Below, in pieces: positions 5,502 through 9,946 of a DNA stretch of 9,946 nucleotides; positions within the stretch are counted from its first letter, which is position 1, and the number at the start of each line of letters is the position of its first letter. The notes under the pieces are model-generated. The model saw only the letters and a list, made by a program, of their open reading frames with translations, made no database searches and had not been told where the DNA came from. Origin of the DNA: CAYNWK01 sp964400875 (GTDB taxonomy: Bacteria; Chloroflexota; Anaerolineae; Anaerolineales; UBA4823); assembly GCA_964400875.1 (NCBI GenBank), contig CAYNWK010000158.1, forward strand, positions 1 through 9,946. The letters are read 5' to 3'. Made by a program: the position numbers and the translations under genes.

Positions 5502-6158
5502 ATGCTATCCATTGCCATCATTGAAGACCACCAGGTGTTCGTCGATGCCCTGATTATGTATTTAAACCGACACCCGGAATTCCGCCTGACCGGGTCGGCC
5601 AGGACGTTCGCCCAAGGCGAACAATTGATCCGCGAAATCTCGCCCGATATCGTCCTGCTGGACGTCGGACTGCCGGACTGCAACGGCCTGGACTTGATCC
5701 CCGAAATACGCCGCAATAGTCCCAAGACCAAGATCGTGATCCTGACTGCACTTTCGGATGAAACGACGCTCATGCGAGCGATCGATTTTGGTGTGAGCGG
5801 CTTCGTCCAAAAAGGAAGCTCCTTATCCGAACTTCTCACAGCGATTAGGGAAGTCGCCAAGGGGGAGATCGTCATGCCAACCGGCATTCTGGTCGGGTTG
5901 TTGAAACGTGTGCCCCGGGATAAAGCCTCCACCTATCATGCCTCGAACGGATGGGAGCCGCTCACCGATCGGGAGAAAGAAGTTCTCAAGCTGCTGTCAC
6001 GAGGTCGCACTGGGAAAGCAATTGCCTCCGAATTGCATATTTCGCCTCTGACGGTGCGAACCCATATCCGCAACTTGTTAGCAAAACTCGGTGTGCATTC
6101 ACGCCTGGAAGCAGTTTCCTTTGGTTTGAGAAATGGATTAATAGAACCTCCTGCATAA
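5502..6158 (+). CDS. NarL/FixJ-type response regulator with LuxR HTH
   Basis: A 218-aa transcription regulator, presumed target of the kinase just upstream. The receiver domain (about 1-118) has the acid pair Glu8-Asp9 (IIEDH), phosphoacceptor Asp54 (VLLDVGLPD), Thr82 (ILTALSD) and Lys104 (FVQKGSS), so all phosphorylation residues are present. The C-terminal HTH of the LuxR family (154-218) begins LTDREKEVLKLLSRG, followed by the recognition-helix region ISPLTVRTHIRNLLAKLGV. ATG at 5502 lies 10 nt after the kinase stop, with a modest SD (ACAGG, 5491-5495) overlapping the end of the kinase gene. Cytosolic DNA-binding protein; the target promoters are unknown. Confidence 0.95.
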   Translation: MLSIAIIEDHQVFVDALIMYLNRHPEFRLTGSARTFAQGEQLIREISPDIVLLDVGLPDCNGLDLIPEIRRNSPKTKIVILTALSDETTLMRAIDFGVSGFVQKGSSLSELLTAIREVAKGEIVMPTGILVGLLKRVPRDKASTYHASNGWEPLTDREKEVLKLLSRGRTGKAIASELHISPLTVRTHIRNLLAKLGVHSRLEAVSFGLRNGLIEPPA

Positions 6159-6165
6159 TAGAAGC

Positions 6166-6199
6166 GGTAAACTACCTCATTTGAACGAGTGAATTTACC
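6166..6199 (+). terminator. Weak hairpin after the response regulator
   Basis: GGTAAA (6166-6171) and TTTACC (6194-6199) could pair across a 22-nt loop shortly after the regulator stop. The stem is short and no T-run follows directly, so read-through into the next gene is quite possible. Confidence 0.25.
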
Positions 6200-6233
6200 T
6201 CGCAAAAGCCTTTCTATGCCCCTCGCATTCCTG

Positions 6234-6251
6234 TATGATAGTGTGGAGGGG
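6234..6251 (+). promoter_or_regulatory. Candidate -10 box and strong SD for the receiver-like gene
   Basis: TATGAT (6234-6239) is a plausible -10 without a good -35. GGAGGGG (6245-6251) is a strong SD seven bases before ATG 6259. If the promoter is used, transcription would begin right at the SD. The -10 also contains the ATG of a longer in-frame start at 6235, which argues for the start at 6259. Confidence 0.35.
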
Positions 6252-6258
6252 CGTTTTT

Positions 6259-6615
6259 ATGCCGAATGTGCGAATATCCATCTATTTCCAACCGCCTTTG
6301 TACGTCGATCTGCTCAAAGCCGTGATCCAATCTCTCGGGAAAATTGAATTCGTCGATTGGCCCAGAGAGACCGGCTACGGATACCAGGCAGAGAACGTGG
6401 CATCGGAAAAACCGGATTTAATCATTTCGTCGCTGGAATGGCGTAAGTTCGAAAGACTCGAGCCGCCATTTGGACCAAATAAAACAACGAAATGGATCGC
6501 ATTATCTCCGCATGGCGATTTAGGTTACACGCGCGCAGCTGGAAGCAAAACCTGGATAAAGGTCAGTCCATTTGGTATGACCCAGCTGATCGAGGAAATC
6601 CGCAAAGAACTCTGA
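6259..6615 (+). CDS. Stand-alone degenerate receiver-like protein
   Basis: A 118-aa protein, the size of a single receiver domain, following the order of a NarL-type receiver: strand VRISIYF, helix PPLYVDLLKAVIQSLG, strand IEFVDW, helix ending ASEKPD, strand LIISSLE, strand KWIALSPHGD, and final strand/helix TWIKVSPFGMTQLIEEIRKEL. At the acid pair it has Tyr/Phe, and at the phosphoacceptor position Ser; a Ser stands at the Thr position, and the conserved Lys appears kept (IKVSP). It therefore should not be phosphorylated in the usual way. It has no DNA-binding or membrane domain. ATG 6259 is chosen over 6235 because GGAGGGG is seven bases upstream. It lies 100 nt after the response regulator on the same strand and may modulate that pair. 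The receiver assignment is by pattern comparison, not by a search. Confidence 0.6.
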   Translation: MPNVRISIYFQPPLYVDLLKAVIQSLGKIEFVDWPRETGYGYQAENVASEKPDLIISSLEWRKFERLEPPFGPNKTTKWIALSPHGDLGYTRAAGSKTWIKVSPFGMTQLIEEIRKEL

Positions 6616-6636
6616 AAATCGATCAATAAACTTTCT

Positions 6637-6669
6637 GATCGCCTGCATTTGTTCGTCGTGCAGGCGATC
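6637..6669 (+). terminator. Hairpin terminator after the receiver-like gene
   Basis: A perfect 11-bp inverted repeat, GATCGCCTGCA (6637-6647) and TGCAGGCGATC (6659-6669), with an 11-nt loop rich in T and G. It begins 21 nt after the stop. A T-run is not obvious (TGTGCAATTCTG follows). It separates the signalling cluster from threonine synthase. Confidence 0.6.
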
Positions 6670-6744
6670 TGTGCAATTCTGCCCTCGACCTGTAGCAAGT
6701 TCGGTGCTCACCCCAGAAAAGGAATTGTACGGGAGATTTCCAGG

Positions 6745-6750
6745 TATACT
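6745..6750 (+). promoter_or_regulatory. -10 box giving a near-leaderless threonine synthase mRNA
   Basis: TATACT ends 10 nt before the thrC ATG at 6761, so the transcript would start about 3-4 nt upstream of, or close to, the start codon. No SD is present in TACTCTACTAG. The -35 region is poor (GAATTG at 17-nt spacing). Confidence 0.45.
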
Positions 6751-6760
6751 ACTCTACTAG

Positions 6761-7918
6761 ATGCCTTACCTGCTTAATTTACAATGCACCGAATGCAACA
6801 ACACCTATTCTCCGGAGGAGGTGCAGACCTTCTGCCAGGCGTGCAATGCGCCACTGCTGGCCCGGTATGACCTGAACGCAGCGCGCAAACAGCTAGATCG
6901 AGAGGAATTTTCCCGCCGGACGCGAGGCATGTGGCGATGGCATGAACTGCTGCCCGTTCGGCAGGAGCAAAACCGGCTCGATCTGGGCCAGGGGGATACA
7001 CCTTTTGTGGCGCTGCGCAACCTCGGCGAAGACCTCGGTTTACAAAACCTGTTCGTCAAAGATGAGGGCGTCAACCCGACCGGCTCATTTAAGGACCGCG
7101 GGCTGGCCGCGGCAGTCTCTAAGGCTAAGGAGCTGGGGGTAAAAAAGCTGATCATACCCACTGCAGGCAACGCTGGCGGTTCGCTGGCAGCCTTCGCGGC
7201 GCGCGGCGGTCTATGCGCACAGGTGATCATGCCAGAAGATTCCCCTCGAGCGAACGTGCAGGAATGCCGCGCTTTTGGCGCTCAGGTGGCTCTCGTCCCC
7301 GGGCTGATCAGCGACGCGGGAAAACTGAGCCGCGAAAAGTCTATCCAGGAAGGATGGTTTGACGTCTCGACTTTTAAGGAACCTTACCGGGTCGAAGGTA
7401 AGAAGATCATGGGATACGAGCTGGCTGAAAGTTTTAACTGGACTCTGCCGGACGTGATCGTTTACCCGACCGGTGGAGGGACCGGGCTGATCGGAATGTG
7501 GAAAGCTTTTCAAGAGCTCAAATCATTGGGATGGTTGGAGAAGTTTGAATTCCCCCGCATGGTCTCCGTGCAGGCCGCCGGGTGCGCCCCGGTCGTCAGC
7601 GCCTTCAACGCCGGCGCCGAATCATGCAACTTCTGGACAGACGCCCAAACCATCGCTTCAGGGCTGCGCGTACCCAAGAGCTTCGCGGATCGATTGATCT
7701 TGAGAACGTTGAGAGAGAGCCAGGGCACAGCAGTGGCAGTAAGCGACGCGCAGATTCGAGACGCTCAGAAAAAATTGGGGGCGCGGGAGGGCATTTTCGC
7801 CGCACCGGAAGGCGCGGCCACATTAGCGGGTTTGGTTGAATTGGTCGCACAGGGCTGGATCGATCCGGTTGACCGCGTGGTGCTCTTCAATACTGGTTCC
7901 GGATTGAAGTACTTGTAA
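6761..7918 (+). CDS. thrC: Threonine synthase
   Basis: A PLP enzyme that converts O-phospho-L-homoserine to L-threonine, the last step of threonine synthesis; cytosolic. The 385 residues match the shorter bacterial/archaeal class with an N-terminal zinc-ribbon-like motif: C9-x2-C12 and C25-x2-C28 (CTEC and CQAC). The catalytic core is fold-type II: QGDTPF (77-82), NPTGSFKDRG with Schiff-base Lys111, TAGNAGG (134-140), and the phosphate-binding loop PTGGGTGLIGMW (236-247), ending NTGSGLKYL. The start at ATG 6761 gives the expected MPYLLNLQCTEC opening; it has no SD and lies 10 nt after a TATACT box. No hom or thrB is adjacent. It converges on arfB with 48 nt between the coding ends. Confidence 0.95.
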   Translation: MPYLLNLQCTECNNTYSPEEVQTFCQACNAPLLARYDLNAARKQLDREEFSRRTRGMWRWHELLPVRQEQNRLDLGQGDTPFVALRNLGEDLGLQNLFVKDEGVNPTGSFKDRGLAAAVSKAKELGVKKLIIPTAGNAGGSLAAFAARGGLCAQVIMPEDSPRANVQECRAFGAQVALVPGLISDAGKLSREKSIQEGWFDVSTFKEPYRVEGKKIMGYELAESFNWTLPDVIVYPTGGGTGLIGMWKAFQELKSLGWLEKFEFPRMVSVQAAGCAPVVSAFNAGAESCNFWTDAQTIASGLRVPKSFADRLILRTLRESQGTAVAVSDAQIRDAQKKLGAREGIFAAPEGAATLAGLVELVAQGWIDPVDRVVLFNTGSGLKYL

Positions 7919-7966
7919 AGAGTGAACAAAAAGATTGGGGAAAGGGGGCAGGGGTAAAAATCGAGA

Positions 7967-8395
7967 TCAACCGGTTCCAGGAGGCGGGATTGACCGGCGC
8001 TGGCGTTTGAGCTCCCCGCGGCGGCGTTTTTGCTCCAGACGGCGCTTCTGAGACGTCTTCGTCGGTTTGGTTTTCTTGCGCGTTTTCGGCTTACGGGCCG
8101 CGCGCCGGATTAAATCTACCAGCCGCTGGCGGGCTGCATCCCGGTTGCGTTCCTGCGTGCGGTGTTCTTTGGCCTCGATTACCAACACACCATCCTGAGT
8201 CAGCCGGGACCCGGCGAGTTTACCCAAACGCTCGCGCACCTCTTCAGGCAGGGAAGTTGAATTCAACACATCGAAGCGCAGTTGAACGGCCGTAGCAGTC
8301 TTATTGACTTTCTGACCTCCCGGACCGGAAGCGCGTATGAAGGTTTCTTCAAGTTCTTGCTCGTCGATGCGGATATGCTTCGAAACCTTAAGCAT
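7967..8395 (-). CDS. arfB: ArfB/YaeJ-type peptidyl-tRNA hydrolase (ribosome rescue)
   Basis: A 142-aa stand-alone class I release-factor-like protein that hydrolyses peptidyl-tRNA on stalled, non-stop ribosomes. The catalytic GGQ lies at 26-28 in RASGPGGQKVNKT, followed by the domain-3-like beta fold (AVQLRFDV, LPEEVRERL, LVIEAKEHRTQERNRDAA) and a long Lys/Arg-rich tail (about 106-135), which in this family enters the empty mRNA channel. It lacks the codon-recognition domain of RF1/RF2, as expected at this length. ATG at 8395 has AGAGG four bases upstream and matches the family N-terminus (I-I-E-E-F-RASGPGGQ spacing). It overlaps the last 8 nt of the aminotransferase gene (ATGCTTAA), so translational coupling is likely. 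Identification is confident. Confidence 0.93.
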   Translation of the reverse strand: MLKVSKHIRIDEQELEETFIRASGPGGQKVNKTATAVQLRFDVLNSTSLPEEVRERLGKLAGSRLTQDGVLVIEAKEHRTQERNRDAARQRLVDLIRRAARKPKTRKKTKPTKTSQKRRLEQKRRRGELKRQRRSIPPPGTG

Positions 8396-9569
8396 TGAGC
8401 CTCTGCGACAGCTCCTCAAGCACCGTGCGCATCTTTTCAATCCCCTTTTCGATGTTGTCAATGGAATTCGCGTAAGAAAGCCGCAGGTAGCCTTCGCCGT
8501 AACGGCCAAAAGAGGTACCCGGCAGCACGGCTACGCCCGCGGCTTCCAGCAGAAGATTAGCTAGCTGCTCCGAAGTCATGGCATAAGCTGTGAAGTTCGG
8601 GAAGGCGTAGAATGCGCCCTGCGGCAGCTGGCAGCGAACGCCGGGCAAGGAATTTAACCCCGCGACGGTCACATCCCGGCGGTGCTGGTACTGCGCCACG
8701 ACAGACTGAGCCCGATCTTGAGGGCCGGTCAAGGCTTCCAGACCGGCGTATTGGGTGAATTGAGCGGTGCTCCCAACTGAGTGGGTGAGCAACAGCTCGA
8801 CTCGCTGAGCCAGGGATTCCGGCATGATTCCAAACCCAAGGCGCCATCCGGTCATGGCGTAGGTTTTAGAAAAACCGTCAACGATCATCGTTCTCCGGGT
8901 CATACCCGGCAAGGCAGCTATACTGACGACCTCGGTCTCATCATATACGATCCGGCTGTAAATCTCGTCAGACATCACCCAGCAGTCATGCGCCTGGGCC
9001 AGTTCAGCGATTCTTTCCAGGTCCGCGAGTGGAATCACCCCACCAGTCGGATTTCCGGGTGAATTCAGGATAATCAAGCGGGTCTTCTCATTAATCAGGC
9101 TTTCCAGAGCGTCGAGATCGAACGAAAAATCCTTCTCTTCGAGAAGCGGAACCGGTACTGGCACACCCTGAGCGACCTCGATCATCGCCGCATAGCTTGG
9201 AAAGCCTGGATCCGGGTAGATTACCTGGTCACCCGGCTCGACCAAGGCCAGGGTGGGGAAGAACAAATTCGGTTTGGCGCCTGGCGAAACCACCACCTGT
9301 TTAGGGAGCACCTCGATGCCGCGCCGCCTCCCTGCGTCTGCCGCGATGGCAGCACGCAATTCATGGACACCTGCAGGAGGGGTATAGCGGGTCTTTCCTT
9401 CAGCGATCGCTTTGATCCCGGCCAGGCTGATATTGGAGAAGGTGTCGAAATCTGGCTGACCGATCTCCAGATGGATGATCTCCCGCCCACGAGCAGCCAG
9501 CTGGTTGGCGCGCGCCAGGACTTGGTAAGCCCCTTCCGGGTGTAATGCTTGGGTACGTTTAGCAAACAT
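8388..9569 (-). CDS. Class I/II PLP aminotransferase (aspartate/alanine aminotransferase-like)
   Basis: A fold-type I aminotransferase of 393 aa that transfers the amino group of an amino acid to a 2-oxo acid; cytosolic. Motifs are LEIGQPDFDT (34-43), TRYTPPAGV, NSPGNPTGG (169-177), VMSDEIY with the PLP-binding Asp200, GFSKTYAMTGWRLG with Schiff-base Lys235, and YLRLSYA with the carboxylate-binding Arg363. Its subgroup resembles aspartate aminotransferases with broad or alanine specificity; the exact substrate cannot be assigned. ATG 9569 is chosen because the MFAKRTQALHPEGAYQVL opening is typical; the frame continues upstream to 9674 in non-family sequence. Only a weak GGAA precedes it, and a TATGAT box ends 13 nt upstream, so the leader is very short. 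It is followed by overlapping arfB. Confidence 0.92.
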   Translation of the reverse strand: MFAKRTQALHPEGAYQVLARANQLAARGREIIHLEIGQPDFDTFSNISLAGIKAIAEGKTRYTPPAGVHELRAAIAADAGRRRGIEVLPKQVVVSPGAKPNLFFPTLALVEPGDQVIYPDPGFPSYAAMIEVAQGVPVPVPLLEEKDFSFDLDALESLINEKTRLIILNSPGNPTGGVIPLADLERIAELAQAHDCWVMSDEIYSRIVYDETEVVSIAALPGMTRRTMIVDGFSKTYAMTGWRLGFGIMPESLAQRVELLLTHSVGSTAQFTQYAGLEALTGPQDRAQSVVAQYQHRRDVTVAGLNSLPGVRCQLPQGAFYAFPNFTAYAMTSEQLANLLLEAAGVAVLPGTSFGRYGEGYLRLSYANSIDNIEKGIEKMRTVLEELSQRLNA

Positions 9570-9582
9570 AGTTGAGTTCCAA

Positions 9583-9588
9583 ATCATA
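9583..9588 (-). promoter_or_regulatory. Candidate -10 box for the aminotransferase-arfB unit
   Basis: TATGAT on the - strand (9588-9583) ends 13 nt before the ATG at 9569, giving a leader of about 7 nt or less. The -35 region is not convincing. If the translation start were further upstream (9587 or 9674), this box would be coding sequence. Confidence 0.3.
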
Positions 9589-9732
9589 GGAATAAGGTTT
9601 TTGACAGGCAGATAAGCCTGAAAGTTCTCCGGCCTATTATACGGGCTCTCGTCGTTTCGAAGGTAGACGATCACCTACTCATCTGGCAAGAGCCCTCCTA
9701 CACACAAAATTTGACAGAAATCCTACTCAGAA

Positions 9733-9752
9733 AGTGACATCCGTCACGGATG
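9733..9752 (+). promoter_or_regulatory. CRP/FNR-family operator upstream of the YwiC-like gene
   Basis: AGTGA-CATCCG-TCACG (9733-9748) matches the CRP/FNR-family pattern TGTGA-N6-TCACA, with GTGAC (9734-9738) and GTCAC (9743-9747) as exact inverted arms. A second palindrome overlaps it: CATCCG-TCA-CGGATG (9738-9752). The centre, about 9740.5, is about 42 bp upstream of the start predicted from TATAAT (9771-9776), the class II activator position. Confidence 0.55.
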
Positions 9753-9770
9753 CATTGTTTACATAAACGA

Positions 9771-9776
9771 TATAAT
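9771..9776 (+). promoter_or_regulatory. -10 box of the YwiC-like gene
   Basis: A consensus TATAAT with no good -35 at 16-18 nt, as expected for an activator-dependent promoter. The predicted start is near 9783, giving a leader of about 36 nt. The leader holds an inverted repeat, ATTCTAT (9789-9795) and ATAGAAT (9801-9807). TAGAAT (9802-9807) is an alternative -10 that would yield a near-leaderless transcript. Confidence 0.5.
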
Positions 9777-9818
9777 TTTAGGGGAATCATTCTATTTTAG
9801 ATAGAATTTGATACATTA

Positions 9819-9946
9819 ATGGACATAACACGAACCGACTTGTACCTGCTTCGCCGCCATATCGCCCTACCCAGCGACCACGGATCGTGGGTATTTTTGC
9901 TCAGCCCCTTGTTGATCGGTTTGTTTGCCGGGGGAGCATGGAACAC
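9819..9946 (+). CDS. YwiC-like membrane protein, N-terminal part only
   Basis: The first 42 codons of a gene cut by the window edge. The product begins MDITRTDLYLLRRHIALPSD, then HGSWVFLLSPLLIGLFAGGAWN. The P-x-DHGSWVFLLSPLLIGL stretch is the hallmark start of the YwiC-like family (membrane proteins of unknown function), with the first transmembrane helix beginning at about Trp24. ATG 9819 gives the expected short lead into the motif; there is no SD. In Bacillus subtilis I recall ywiC lying in the nitrate-respiration/fnr region, so control by a CRP/FNR-type regulator, suggested by the upstream palindrome, would make sense; that link is inference. The rest of the protein is not visible. Confidence 0.75.
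   Translation, partial: MDITRTDLYLLRRHIALPSDHGSWVFLLSPLLIGLFAGGAWN

Noticed and set aside
6235..6258. Start of the receiver-like gene at ATG 6235
   Set aside because: That ATG lies within a TATGAT box, and the strong GGAGGGG is placed for the ATG at 6259.
8396..8509. Longer arfB form starting inside the aminotransferase gene
   Set aside because: The added residues are the antiparallel-frame product of the aminotransferase end; ATG 8395 has an SD and the family N-terminus.
9570..9674. N-terminal extension of the aminotransferase to the ATG at 9674
   Set aside because: The extra 35 residues do not resemble the family and would place a plausible -10 inside coding sequence; the 393-aa form has the normal length.
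1..9946. Defence island, prophage, transposon, CRISPR array or biosynthetic cluster
   Set aside because: No integrase, transposase, nuclease, capsid, direct-repeat array or multidomain synthase was seen on either strand; the genes are ordinary chromosomal ones.

Overview
The window is a chromosomal segment of moderate G+C from a free-living bacterium. It is mostly single-copy metabolic, ribosome-rescue and signalling genes on both strands in short transcription units. The mix of a YwiC-like membrane protein, an FmdB zinc ribbon, a two-fold thioredoxin, a DUF192 protein and a stand-alone ArfB, together with several starts lacking a Shine-Dalgarno (SD) sequence, fits a Chloroflexota (Anaerolineae-like) genome. 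That assignment is inferred from gene content only, with low to moderate confidence. There is no phage, insertion sequence, CRISPR array, tRNA, rRNA or defence island.

Layout. Positions 1-320 hold an unrecognised, apparently broken or truncated reading frame on the + strand, closed by a perfect 12-bp hairpin. Positions 452-775 hold a conserved 64-aa protein of unknown function on the - strand, with a good sigma70-type promoter. It diverges from an fmdB-type zinc-ribbon gene (912-1121, +). Positions 1217-3152 (-) hold a GDSL/SGNH hydrolase followed by kynureninase, probably one transcript. From the same intergenic region a two-fold thioredoxin (3365-4093, +) diverges; both divergent genes start with TTG. 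It meets a DUF192 gene (4103-4483, -) tail to tail, and the shared hairpin lies inside the DUF192 coding end. Positions 4739-6615 (+) are a signalling cluster: a soluble histidine kinase with no recognisable sensor domain, a NarL-type response regulator and a separate receiver-like protein that has lost its phosphorylation residues. Threonine synthase (6761-7918, +) follows with a near-leaderless promoter. It converges on a class I aminotransferase-arfB pair (9569-7967, -) whose reading frames overlap by 8 nt. The right edge holds the start of a YwiC-like membrane protein gene (9819 onward, +), preceded by a CRP/FNR-type palindrome at an activator-like distance from a TATAAT box.

How the genes relate. 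Kynureninase, threonine synthase and the aminotransferase are all PLP enzymes of amino-acid metabolism but belong to different transcription units. The signalling trio is the least ordinary part of the window: a HisKA-type kinase is paired with a NarL/LuxR-type regulator and followed by a degenerate receiver of related design. The CRP/FNR-like site upstream of the YwiC-like gene is the clearest regulatory signal. I see no convincing wholly novel multi-gene system. The best leads are the degenerate receiver and the operator at 9733-9752.
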